64,000 bases of DNA from Enterovibrio paralichthyis (GTDB lineage Bacteria; Pseudomonadota; Gammaproteobacteria; Enterobacterales; Vibrionaceae), in NCBI RefSeq assembly GCF_019209835.1, contig NZ_JAHUTS010000002.1:405684-469683 (forward strand), given 5' to 3'. Made by a program: the position numbers and the translations under genes. The notes beneath the pieces were generated by a model. The model searched no databases and was not told the DNA's origin. It saw only the letters and a program-made list of their open reading frames with translations. This document shows, one piece after another, positions 34,476 to 43,078 of the stretch. The first letter of the stretch is position 1. Each line of letters starts with the position of its first letter.

Positions 34476-35600
34476 ATGGCGAGCGTCACGTTTAAAAATG
34501 TTTCAAAAGCATATGGCGATGTAGTGATTTCAAAGAACGTTGACTTAGAAATAAAAGATGGAGAATTCGTCGTTTTTGTTGGCCCTTCAGGCTGCGGGAA
34601 GTCAACGTTGCTGCGATGTGTGGCGGGTTTGGAAGAGATCACCGATGGCGACCTTTATATAGATGAGGAACGTATCAACGATGTCGAGCCTTCCAAACGC
34701 GGGGTTGGCATGGTTTTCCAGTCGTACGCACTTTACCCACATCTCAACTTGTATGAAAACATGTCATTTGGCATGAAGCTGTCCAAAGCACCCAAGGAAG
34801 AGATAGACAAGCGGGTCAACCACGCGGCTGAAATCCTTCAACTCGCCCACCTGCTGGAACGTCAACCTAAAGCACTTTCAGGCGGACAGCGCCAACGCGT
34901 TGCCATTGGCCGGACTCTGGTATCCCAACCCAAAGTATTTTTGCTGGACGAACCACTTTCCAACCTTGATGCGGCACTGCGCGTACAAATGCGAGCACAA
35001 ATCACCAAACTCCAACGCCAGCTCGGTTGCACCATGATTTACGTGACTCACGATCAGGTGGAAGCGATGACCATGGCGGACAAGATTGTTGTCTTAAATG
35101 AAGGTAAGGTTGCGCAGGTAGGCAAGCCCCTGGAGCTTTATCACTATCCAAAAAACCGCTTTGTCGCCGGATTCATTGGCTCTCCGAAAATGAACTTCAT
35201 CAGCGTTTCGATTGAGGATGTGCAAGCTGATCAGGTAAAAGTGAAACTCACAAACGCCAACAGCTTTTGGATTCCGGTTGATGGTTCCACAGTAAAACGC
35301 GGTGACCGCATGTCGATAGGCATCCGCCCCGAACACCTTGTTGCGGAAAGTGAAGGCGAAGCCGCCATTGGTGGCACAGCAACGATTGTCGAAAAGCTGG
35401 GAAATGAAACTCAGGTATACATACACCTCAAAGGCACGGATGCCGACGTCATTTACCGTCAACTGGATACCTTGGAAATTGAGCCCGGAGAAACTTTCTC
35501 TATCGGTATCCCCGCCCACCGGTGCCACTTATTCCATCAAGATGGCAGGGCATGCCAGCGTTTACACCGGGAAAATGGTGTCCAATTCGATGACAACTAA
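34476..35600 (+). CDS. malK: Maltose/maltodextrin ABC transporter ATPase MalK
   Basis: Cytoplasmic ATPase of MalFGK2, 374 residues. Walker A GPSGCGKST at 36-44, Q loop at Gln82, signature LSGGQ at 134-138, Walker B FLLDEP ending at 160, and switch His192 (YVTHDQVEAM) are all present. The C-terminal regulatory domain (about 240-374) ends with the RCHLFHQDGRACQRLHREN segment typical of MalK. In E. coli this domain also inhibits MalT. AGGAATAGGGAT precedes the ATG. It is monocistronic here, followed by a terminator rather than by lamB. Confidence 0.95.
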   Translation: MASVTFKNVSKAYGDVVISKNVDLEIKDGEFVVFVGPSGCGKSTLLRCVAGLEEITDGDLYIDEERINDVEPSKRGVGMVFQSYALYPHLNLYENMSFGMKLSKAPKEEIDKRVNHAAEILQLAHLLERQPKALSGGQRQRVAIGRTLVSQPKVFLLDEPLSNLDAALRVQMRAQITKLQRQLGCTMIYVTHDQVEAMTMADKIVVLNEGKVAQVGKPLELYHYPKNRFVAGFIGSPKMNFISVSIEDVQADQVKVKLTNANSFWIPVDGSTVKRGDRMSIGIRPEHLVAESEGEAAIGGTATIVEKLGNETQVYIHLKGTDADVIYRQLDTLEIEPGETFSIGIPAHRCHLFHQDGRACQRLHRENGVQFDDN

Positions 35601-35621
35601 AAAGCACCGGACACTTTGATC

Positions 35622-35652
35622 AGAAAGACCGCCAACTGGCGGTCTTTTTGTC
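35622..35652 (+). terminator. Terminator after malK
   Basis: Stem AAAGACCGCC / GGCGGTCTTT with AACT loop and TTTTTG tail. Confidence 0.9.
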
Positions 35653-35718
35653 TTAGGAAACGCTCTGTGGGCTCAATGTTTTTCCATTAATGAAACACGG
35701 TTGCGAGTGGCGGCAGCG

Positions 35719-37899
35719 CTAACGGCTGGCCGCTTGCCTTACCCTTGTCAGATCCCGCATCAGTTGCCCGATTTCTGGCAGGCTGAAAACCGCTTCGATG
35801 TTCATGGACAACTTACGTCGCCAGTTGGGGTATTCATCCACCGTACCGGGAATGTTCACAGGCTTATCCATCTCCAGCCAATCCTCCAGCTGAACGCTAA
35901 AGAGCGCAGACTGCCCCGAGGCGACATGAAGCTGCAATGAGCGGCTTAAATAACCATCCATTGGTACAAACTGCGCATCTTCACCCACCCCATCCGTCAA
36001 AAAGCCGTGCCAACGTACACTGTTAAGCACCCCCTGTTTTTGACGCAGACGTTCATCAAACAGGGGCTTGAGTTGGTCTTCATCAGGGTAAAGTCCCAGT
36101 TCGTGCCCCATTTTCAGGTCATCACAGTGCCAGAAGCCTCGCATCGTGGGCATGTCGTGAGTACACAAGGTCGCCATGGATTGCGGGGAATAATGCGCGG
36201 GCGATATGTATCCCCCATCCTCAAACGACGTTTCAAAGAAAAACACTTTGTACGACAAAATGCCGGCATCACGCAGCAACGAAACAATTTCCGCAGGCAC
36301 AGTACCCAAATCTTCACCAATAACTGTGCATTGCGCCCGGTGAGATTCAAGCGCAAGGATGGCCAGAAGATCATTAACCGGATAGTAAAGATACGCCCCT
36401 TCACTGGCATTCTTACCTTTCGGGATCAACCAAAGGCGAAGAATTCCCATCACATGGTCAATCCGCAGCGCTCCGCAGTGCTTCATGTTGGCACGAACCA
36501 ATGCGACGTAATCGTTGTAGCCTGACTGTTGCAACGCATGTGGGTCGAAGGGGGGTAAACCCCAGTTTTGCCCCAGAGGCCCAAGGACATCAGGGGGCGC
36601 ACCAATACTGGCCTCTTTAACCAGTCGACTATCGTCAGACCAGGTTTCACACCCCGCATCAGAGACACCCACCGCAAGGTCGCGGTATAAACCGAGTACC
36701 ATGCCCTTCTCCTTCGCAAGATTCTGGGCTTCGTTTATCTGTCCATCCGCGACCCATTGCAGGTACATAAAGAACGCTATGTCATACGGGTTTTGCTCTA
36801 TAAATGCTTGGGTCGCCACATTCTCATAACGTCTATATTCGTCAGGAAACACCGGCCAACCCCAGACATTTTCCTGCTCGCCACTCAGTTTCCTGTGCAA
36901 CGCATCAAAAGCGGCTTGTTGGCGAAGGCTTTCCCCACCCTGCTCAACAAATGTAAGAAAATTGGCACCCCGGGGGGTTCGCTTGTTGAGATGGCGAGAT
37001 TTGAAGTCTTCAAACAGCAAAGGCAGGACAGAGAATTTCAGCGAGGCCACTTTCGTGTAATCAACCCAGTGAGTGTCCCGGGCTTCCTGCAGGCGGCGCT
37101 GGAAGTCTGAGCTGCCAACGAGCTGCTGCGCGTCAATATTGAGTGCAAATTCAGGTACGGCGCAGACGTCAATATAAAGCAGGTTTAACCAGCGACGGGA
37201 GGATGGGCTATACGGGCTTGCCGCTTCCGGGTTCGACGGAAAAAGTGAATGGACGGGGTTTAGCCCCACGAAACCAGCGCCACGCGAGGCCAGCTCACAA
37301 ATCAGTTCTTTCAGATCCCCAAAATCGCCGATGCCCCAATTGTGCTGACTTCGCAAAGTGTAAAGCTGGATGCTAGGCCCCCAAAGTTTACTATTCTGGT
37401 CAAGCTCAGGTTGCACGTAGCAGCGGTTGGGAGCGATGATAAGTGTCATCACATACGGTGTTTTGCGACGTTTTCTTTGTAACGTCAGCTGGTGATACCC
37501 CCAGGGTAATTCCAGTGGTAACCGAAACACTAACGCACCGCCGTCACTTCTCATGTCACTGACGATGTGGGACAGCAGTTGCCCTTCGAATCTATCCCCT
37601 TGTTCTGTATCAACCTGCCAGCTGAACTCACTCTCTCGTGCAGAGACCCCAAGGTGAAGAGCAATATCCAGCGACTCTCCATCACGAATAACAGTGACGG
37701 GTGGCATTACACTTTTTTTGTGTTTCTTTTTGGCTGAGGCTAGCAGTGACTGCTCATTTCGCACGTCGTAGCCAAGGGCGGCAAGCAACTGATACAAAGA
37801 AGCATCCGATACCTGGGTTTCTGTCCCCCACGCGCTGACATAACTTTCCGCTAGGTTGGCCATTTCTGTGACGCATTTCAGTGCAGATTCATGTTCCAT
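35719..37899 (-). CDS. malQ: 4-alpha-glucanotransferase (amylomaltase) MalQ
   Basis: Cytoplasmic GH77 enzyme that disproportionates maltodextrins and releases glucose. With the start at 37899 it has 726 residues. Catalytic residues are visible as nucleophile Asp481 (RIDHVMGILRLW), acid/base Glu529 (IGEDLGTVP) and Asp582 (THDMPT). An N-terminal extension of about 150 residues, typical of gamma-proteobacterial MalQ, is present. The start is set by GGAG 7 nt before that ATG; the frame could extend to 37968 but without a ribosome site. It is divergent from malT, and no malP lies beside it, unlike malPQ of E. coli. Confidence 0.94.
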   Translation of the reverse strand: MEHESALKCVTEMANLAESYVSAWGTETQVSDASLYQLLAALGYDVRNEQSLLASAKKKHKKSVMPPVTVIRDGESLDIALHLGVSARESEFSWQVDTEQGDRFEGQLLSHIVSDMRSDGGALVFRLPLELPWGYHQLTLQRKRRKTPYVMTLIIAPNRCYVQPELDQNSKLWGPSIQLYTLRSQHNWGIGDFGDLKELICELASRGAGFVGLNPVHSLFPSNPEAASPYSPSSRRWLNLLYIDVCAVPEFALNIDAQQLVGSSDFQRRLQEARDTHWVDYTKVASLKFSVLPLLFEDFKSRHLNKRTPRGANFLTFVEQGGESLRQQAAFDALHRKLSGEQENVWGWPVFPDEYRRYENVATQAFIEQNPYDIAFFMYLQWVADGQINEAQNLAKEKGMVLGLYRDLAVGVSDAGCETWSDDSRLVKEASIGAPPDVLGPLGQNWGLPPFDPHALQQSGYNDYVALVRANMKHCGALRIDHVMGILRLWLIPKGKNASEGAYLYYPVNDLLAILALESHRAQCTVIGEDLGTVPAEIVSLLRDAGILSYKVFFFETSFEDGGYISPAHYSPQSMATLCTHDMPTMRGFWHCDDLKMGHELGLYPDEDQLKPLFDERLRQKQGVLNSVRWHGFLTDGVGEDAQFVPMDGYLSRSLQLHVASGQSALFSVQLEDWLEMDKPVNIPGTVDEYPNWRRKLSMNIEAVFSLPEIGQLMRDLTRVRQAASR

Positions 37900-38064
37900 T
37901 GATATCTCCGGGGATTTATCCCTTCTAATTTCTGGAAACGGCATCAAAACTTCCTTTGCCGACGCCAACCCTCGCCTTTGTGGTTAGGCTGGGAAGCCAG
38001 CGAACCCAAGTAACTTTTAAAAGTGCCCATAAAATCATCTTGCCGGATATTTATCCATCTCACA

Positions 38065-38094
38065 TCCTCCCTTACCACAAATGCAAAAGGAGGA
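38065..38094. promoter_or_regulatory. MalT-like boxes upstream of malQ
   Basis: GGAGGATGTG on the minus strand (core 38065-38070) and GGAGGAGGGG on the plus strand (core 38089-38094), 166 bp or more upstream of malQ. The first closely resembles the site upstream of the malS-like gene (45202-45207). Confidence 0.55.
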
Positions 38095-38300
38095 GGGGTA
38101 AAGGCGTAGTGATGAAAGCCACGCGGGCAGGCTCTGCTCGACTTTTGTCGCGCTCAACCTTGTTCAGTAGAACTTCTGCCCAGTTGGCCGCCTACTCAAC
38201 CCGTCCCCTATCACTTTTGTCCCTGTTGGTACCCAAAAAAACGGCTCTCCTACAATCTTCTTGTACACCCAACCGTCAGACTGAGACACTTTCATGCATT

Positions 38301-38322
38301 TTAAGTGATCAACTTCACGTTT
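38301..38322. promoter_or_regulatory. CRP-like site upstream of malT
   Basis: AAGTGA-TCAACT-TCACGTT at 38303-38321 fits the CRP dyad TGTGA-N6-TCACA with one mismatch per half. It lies about 150 bp before malT, whose E. coli counterpart is CRP-activated. Confidence 0.55.
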
Positions 38323-38454
38323 ATGGGGCGTAGACTCATCAAGTTATAAATAACACATCTAGATTAAATCCAAACTATTTTCACCCTGAATGCATCACAA
38401 CAACAAAACAGGAAAGCACCGCCGCCAACCCAGCAGTCATAGAGGATTAAGCCT

Positions 38455-41163
38455 ATGTGGATTCCGTCTAAACTTACGCGACCAGGTCGCTTGCATAACG
38501 CCATTGCCCGCCCACGCGTACTGGAACTCCTGGAACAAGCAAACCAGTACAAGCTGGTTTTGTTCAGATCACCCGCTGGATATGGAAAAACCACCATGAC
38601 AGCGCAGTGGTTATCTGAACAGACCAATGTGGGCTGGTTCAGCCTCGATGACAGTGACAATGACAGTTTCCGCTTTATCAATTACCTGGTTCAGGCGATA
38701 AACAATGCGACCAATGAGTCCTGCCCAAACACCATAACCTTGGCTGAAAAAAGCCAGTTCTCAACGTTGCGTACCCTGTTAAGTGACCTTTTTGCTGAAA
38801 TCGCAACCTTTGATGAACCCTGCTATCTGGTGTTGGACGACTACCAGTTAATTACCAACGACGAATTGCACGAAGCAATGCGCTTTTTCATCAAACACAT
38901 GCCGGACAATATGACGCTTGTGGTGACGTCGCGCTCCAACCCCCTGCTGGGCACAGCCAACCTGCGTGTCCGCGATCAAATGTTGGAAATTGGCAATGAA
39001 TTGCTGGCATTTGACGATGAAGAAACCACCCGCTTTTTCAACCAACGGCTTGAAGGCGGTGTCGATGACAACACAGCGTCGGCGTTGCGAACCTATGTAG
39101 AAGGCTGGCCCTCGGCGCTCCAGCTTTTCGCGATTCAGGCACAGCAAAATAAACGTACACTGGCTCAAAGCGCCCAGTCCTGGGCTGATTTCAACCACGC
39201 CCATTTGTGGGACTATCTGATCGAAGAAGTTTTTGACCTGTTAGACAGCGAGACCCGACAGTTTCTGATGCAAGTGTCCGTATTGGAAATGTTCAACGAC
39301 GAGTTGGTCTACGCACTGACAAACCGGGGAGATGCGCTGGCGATGATCGAAGCGCTCAACCACTATGGCCTGTTTATCCATCCCCTCGAAGGCGACAATA
39401 ACTGGTTCCGCTTCCACCACCTGTTTAGCGAGTTTCTCGCCCATCAGCGCCAGGCAAGAATTCCTCATCAGCAGCAAGAACTGAATAGTCAGGCTGCACA
39501 CGCATGGCTGAAACTCCATACGCCGCACCAAGCGCTGCGCCATGCAGCCAAAGCCGAAGATGACATACTGATTGCTGATATTCTCAATCAATTCGGTTGG
39601 CGCATGTTCAACCGTGGAGAGCTCTCCACGCTGGAGGCGGCTATTGAGCAGTTGGATGAAGATATCCGATATAACTACCCTAAACTCAGCCTTCTCCAAG
39701 CCTGGCTGGCACAGAGCCAGCACCGTTTTGAAGAGGTGGGAGATTTACTCGCCAAAGCGGCCAAAGCCCATCAGTCGCGCAATATTGAGTTGGATATTGA
39801 TTATCAAGGCAGTACCAACGCGTTACTCGCTCAAGTCGCGATAAACAGGAATGACCCTGAACAGGCGATGGCACTGGCGGAGCTCGCATTGAGCCAAATG
39901 GAGAGTGCGAATTACCGCGGACGTATTGTGGCAACGTCGGTGGTGGGGGAAGTGAACCATGTTCTCGGTAAGCTGGATCGCGCGCTTCCAATGATGCAGC
40001 AAACAGAAAAACTTGCCCGCCAGCATCAGGTCTATCATCACGCGCTTTGGGCCATCATCCAGCAATGTGAAATCCTGATCGCCAAAGGGTATGTTCAGGC
40101 AGCCTTTGAAACGCTCGACTGTGCTGACAAGCTTATTGAAGACCAACGCCTGCACCAGGTGCCTTTGCATGAGTTCGCCCTTCGTCTTCGCGCCCAGATC
40201 TTGTGGTGCTGGAACCGTCTTGATGAAGCAGAAGCTCTGGCACAAAAAGGGTTGGTGGTGTTAGAGAACCAGCCCCCCAGCAAGCACCTGCACAGTTATT
40301 CTATGCTGGCGAGAGTCGCTGTTGGACGGGGCGAGCTGGACAGGGCTTCAAAGTACGTGGAAAAAATCGAACACCTACTGCGGGAATCGGTTTACCACGT
40401 GGATTGGACAGCAAATGCGTCGTTTTCACTTCTGCTCTACTGGCAAGCCAAAAACAACAACACCGCCATTGCAGATTGGCTGCGCACCGCTGCCCGCCCC
40501 AAAAAAGCATGTAGTCATTTTACCCAGCTTCAATGGCGGAATATCGCCCGTGCCAATTTGGCATTGGGACGATTTGAAGAGGCGAGAAAAACCCTCAGCT
40601 TTCTGCAGGAAGAGGCAAAAGAATATCAACTGGTGACAGACCAAAACCGCAACCTTATCGTTGAAGCCGTTTTGGCAAAACATGATCAGGATACTGCACT
40701 CGCCAAAACGCTGTTGCATGATGCACTCATTTTGACAAACCAGACCGGGATGATTGCAAACTTCCTTATTGATGGTGAACTTCTGTCTCCCACCCTTCAG
40801 GACTTACTGCACCAACGGGCACTCGGTACACTTGAACGCCATCGTGCACAGCAGATGCTTAAAGTGATCACAAGCAATGAGCGAAGCCGATCTGTCCACT
40901 TCGATGAAGAGTTTGTTAGCAAACTCGTCAGCGACCCCAACGTACCTGAACTGGTTCGCAACAGTGCCCTCACACAGCGTGAGTGGCAGGTGCTGGGCTT
41001 GATCTACTCTGGATTCAGCAACGAGCAAATCGCTCAAGAGCTGGACATAGCTGGCACCACTATCAAAACCCACATCCGCAACCTTTACCAGAAACTTGAT
41101 ATTACCAACCGGAAAGAGGCGATTGTGACCGCAGAAAGCATCATTCAAATTGCCAACCGTTGA
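38455..41163 (+). CDS. malT: MalT, ATP- and maltotriose-dependent activator of the maltose regulon
   Basis: Large STAND-class transcription activator, 902 residues, one longer than E. coli MalT. The N-terminus MWIPSKLTRPGRLHNAIARP precedes the NTPase domain with Walker A AGYGKTT (about 41-47) and the Walker B-like YLVLDDYQLI. A winged-helix part and TPR-like sensor region (about 440-810) bind maltotriose. The C-terminal LuxR-type DNA-binding domain (about 835-900) reads LTQREWQVLGLIYSGFSNEQ with IAGTTIKTHIRNLYQKLDI. It should act on the GGAKGA boxes in this island. AGAGGAT precedes the ATG. Single-gene unit with its own terminator. Confidence 0.96.
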   Translation: MWIPSKLTRPGRLHNAIARPRVLELLEQANQYKLVLFRSPAGYGKTTMTAQWLSEQTNVGWFSLDDSDNDSFRFINYLVQAINNATNESCPNTITLAEKSQFSTLRTLLSDLFAEIATFDEPCYLVLDDYQLITNDELHEAMRFFIKHMPDNMTLVVTSRSNPLLGTANLRVRDQMLEIGNELLAFDDEETTRFFNQRLEGGVDDNTASALRTYVEGWPSALQLFAIQAQQNKRTLAQSAQSWADFNHAHLWDYLIEEVFDLLDSETRQFLMQVSVLEMFNDELVYALTNRGDALAMIEALNHYGLFIHPLEGDNNWFRFHHLFSEFLAHQRQARIPHQQQELNSQAAHAWLKLHTPHQALRHAAKAEDDILIADILNQFGWRMFNRGELSTLEAAIEQLDEDIRYNYPKLSLLQAWLAQSQHRFEEVGDLLAKAAKAHQSRNIELDIDYQGSTNALLAQVAINRNDPEQAMALAELALSQMESANYRGRIVATSVVGEVNHVLGKLDRALPMMQQTEKLARQHQVYHHALWAIIQQCEILIAKGYVQAAFETLDCADKLIEDQRLHQVPLHEFALRLRAQILWCWNRLDEAEALAQKGLVVLENQPPSKHLHSYSMLARVAVGRGELDRASKYVEKIEHLLRESVYHVDWTANASFSLLLYWQAKNNNTAIADWLRTAARPKKACSHFTQLQWRNIARANLALGRFEEARKTLSFLQEEAKEYQLVTDQNRNLIVEAVLAKHDQDTALAKTLLHDALILTNQTGMIANFLIDGELLSPTLQDLLHQRALGTLERHRAQQMLKVITSNERSRSVHFDEEFVSKLVSDPNVPELVRNSALTQREWQVLGLIYSGFSNEQIAQELDIAGTTIKTHIRNLYQKLDITNRKEAIVTAESIIQIANR

Positions 41164-41189
41164 ACAAGGCCTGATATGTGGCGCAATAA

Positions 41190-41213
41190 AAAACGGCTCG
41201 TAATGAGCCGTTT
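41190..41213 (+). terminator. Terminator after malT
   Basis: Stem AAACGGCTC / GAGCCGTTT with loop GTAAT, then TCTATCTT; it may also serve the convergent P460 gene, because A-rich sequence flanks it on the left. Confidence 0.75.
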
Positions 41214-41235
41214 CTATCTTGAAGCACTTGGCAAA

Positions 41236-41778
41236 CTACTCACTGAGTACGGGGTAGCCTTCGGTGTATACCCAGTCAGTCTCTTTCGCCGGCACATGGC
41301 AGCCAAGGCAATCATTTTTGTAGTTTGACGATGCATTCTGGGATTTGTCTTTTGGCATAAATAACGCCCATCCCCATCCATCTCCCCACACATCATTCCC
41401 TGAAAAACGGTTTTCCGTATCTTTGATCATGACAAACCATTGCTTCAATTCGCCGGTTTCATGACTCACCCCTTGACCCGTGGTGAAGTCGCCAGTATTC
41501 GCTGCACGCAATTCCTTCACGATAGTAGCACCATCAGGAAACTTGCCGGTTTTCCGGTAGGCTTCCACAGTGGATTTTTCAGTATAAACGTCATGAAAAC
41601 CGCTGGCACCGCCTTCCGGTACAAACCACGAGCCGAGGTGAACCATCTCAGTACGGAAATCTTCAGGGAATGAGATAACACCCTTATCATCCACGTACTC
41701 AGAAAATGAATCACCCGCTGACGCAGCAGGGCTCAATAAAAACAGCGCTGCGGTCACCATAAAAGCGTTCCTTTTCAC
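41236..41778 (-). CDS. Cytochrome P460-family c-type haem protein
   Basis: Periplasmic haem protein, 180 residues. The signal peptide ends near SPAASA (residue 21). The haem c motif CLGCH is at 157-161, followed by the family-typical TDWVYTEGYPVL. Upstream, GSWFVPEG, FPDGATIVKELR and the Trp/Gly-rich WGDGWGWALFMPKD fit the P460/cytochrome c'-beta fold. Members oxidise hydroxylamine or bind NO; whether a lysine is cross-linked to the haem here cannot be told. The start is GTG with AGGAG 8 nt upstream. Immediately upstream on the same strand lies a remnant of a second P460-like gene, and beyond it a divergent AraC-type regulator. Confidence 0.82.
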   Translation of the reverse strand: MKRNAFMVTAALFLLSPAASAGDSFSEYVDDKGVISFPEDFRTEMVHLGSWFVPEGGASGFHDVYTEKSTVEAYRKTGKFPDGATIVKELRAANTGDFTTGQGVSHETGELKQWFVMIKDTENRFSGNDVWGDGWGWALFMPKDKSQNASSNYKNDCLGCHVPAKETDWVYTEGYPVLSE

Positions 41779-41795
41779 ATTATTACTCCTGTTTT

Positions 41796-41960
41796 CTATT
41801 TACTTAGTTGCGAATCAAAACCGCCAGATGCCTCTTCACCCTTTGCTTTGCCATAGCGCAGCACTGGGTAATATTGGGTAAATACAAAGTCGTCGGCTGC
41901 AGTGGCTTGATGACAGGTATTACAGGCCGCATCCGGGAAAGGTTTGGCTGTTACCCTTGG
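41796..41960 (-). pseudogene. C-terminal remnant of a second cytochrome P460-like gene
   Basis: The minus strand has an open stretch of 54 codons ending at a TAG (41796-41798), bounded upstream by an in-frame TAG at 41961-41963 and lacking any start or ribosome site. It reads FPDAACNTCHQATAADDF followed by VFTQYYPVLRYGKAKGEE. The CxxCH motif and the YPVL at the same spacing as in the intact neighbour (CLGCH ... GYPVL) identify it as the haem-binding end of a P460-family protein. None of the three frames further upstream, to 42073, continues the family pattern. The intact gene's ribosome site lies directly after it. It is best read as a decayed tandem paralogue. Confidence 0.7.
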
Positions 41961-42073
41961 CTATTACTTCCAAATTCTCACCTCAGTGACATTGGGATCG
42001 CCCGAGTTTTGGGCGCGCTCAATGAGTCTAAGCTAGAGTTAGCGCTGCTGATGTTGTTCAGGGAATCAAATCT

Positions 42074-43009
42074 GTGCCTCAAGGAATCAAAGCCCAGGAA
42101 ACACTCAAGTTTCTCTCCGATGTTTTTGAAACAATGCGATTTAAGGGGACGATATTTTTCAGCTCAGAACTGAGTGCGCCTTGGGGAGTCTCGCTAAAAC
42201 AAAGGGACTTTCCGCGCTTCCATATCGCCATGCGGGGTGATTGTTACCTCGGTGTTCAGGGGCATTCACCGCAACAGATTTCTGAGATGGACATTTTCAT
42301 CCTGCCGAACGGTGCTTCCCACTGGATTGCCGATCAAACAGGTAGTAAGAAATACGCCAGCGAGGAAGTGATTGAAGCCTGCGAGCTATCTGCCCCAATG
42401 TTCCAACACGGCGAAACCACACACGAGCTGATGTGTGGATTGGTGACGTTCGAACAAGGCTTGAGCCACCCTATCCTCCAGGCTTTGCCGCCTGTGATCA
42501 CCCTGAAACACATTGCGGAAGACAGCACGCCATGGCGCTTGATCACCCTTATCCATGAATACATCAAACTCGGCGGGATCCAGCGAAATCCCATCGTAGA
42601 TAAACTGGCGGAGGCACTGTTTTTAACGCTTCTTTGCCAGTTCCTAAACGAAAATCATGAAAAGTACAGCTTCATCCGTGCCGTCCACCACAGGCAGCTT
42701 CGCCAGGCGCTTGAGTTAATCCACCACGAACCCGGAAAAGACTGGACGCTTGAAGAGCTGGGAAAGCAAATCGGCATGTCTAAAGCCACACTTGTGCGCC
42801 ACTTTCAGGAAGCGTTGGGGGTAGCGCCTATCAGTTACCTTAACCACTGGCGACGGCTGAAAGCCTATAACGCCCTGCGCTATGGTGAAGACTCCGTGGA
42901 GCAGATTGCCCTGTCGCTGGGGTTTGTTTCCGGCCGCACCTTGAGCCGCGCACTGGTGAGGGAATTCGGTCTGACGCCAGCAGAAATACGCCAACTGAGC
43001 CAAAATTGA
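42074..43009 (+). CDS. AraC-family transcriptional regulator with cupin-type sensor domain
   Basis: A 311-residue regulator. The N-terminal part (about 1-190) resembles the AraC-binding cupin_6 group (FHIAMRGDCYLGV, DIFILPNGASHWIAD). The C-terminal double helix-turn-helix (about 210-308) has LEELGKQIGMSKATLVRHFQ and VEQIALSLGFVSGRTLSRAL with the closing FGLTPAEIRQ. The start is GTG at 42074, with only a weak GGGA upstream, so the true start could differ. It is divergent from the P460 gene and its remnant, so those are the likeliest targets. It is convergent with the malS-like gene. Confidence 0.85.
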   Translation: MPQGIKAQETLKFLSDVFETMRFKGTIFFSSELSAPWGVSLKQRDFPRFHIAMRGDCYLGVQGHSPQQISEMDIFILPNGASHWIADQTGSKKYASEEVIEACELSAPMFQHGETTHELMCGLVTFEQGLSHPILQALPPVITLKHIAEDSTPWRLITLIHEYIKLGGIQRNPIVDKLAEALFLTLLCQFLNENHEKYSFIRAVHHRQLRQALELIHHEPGKDWTLEELGKQIGMSKATLVRHFQEALGVAPISYLNHWRRLKAYNALRYGEDSVEQIALSLGFVSGRTLSRALVREFGLTPAEIRQLSQN

Positions 43010-43010
43010 A

Positions 43011-43031
43011 AAGGGAGCCATTCGGCTCCCT
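43011..43031. terminator. Terminator between the AraC-type gene and malS
   Basis: GGGAGCC-ATTC-GGCTCCC with TTTTC on the minus strand, so it mainly serves the malS-like gene. An identical hairpin occurs at 45275-45292. Confidence 0.75.
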
Positions 43032-43078
43032 CTGGGTGAATCAGATGCAAAGGTTCTTACCTTGCTGCTATACCATCT

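Noticed and set aside
40301..41148. Several short frames inside malT
   Set aside because: Shadows of a long, well-recognised gene.
41808..42173. Plus-strand frame of 121 codons before the AraC gene
   Set aside because: It overlaps both the P460 remnant on the other strand and the AraC start, and its translation resembles no protein; the minus-strand reading with CxxCH is far more convincing.
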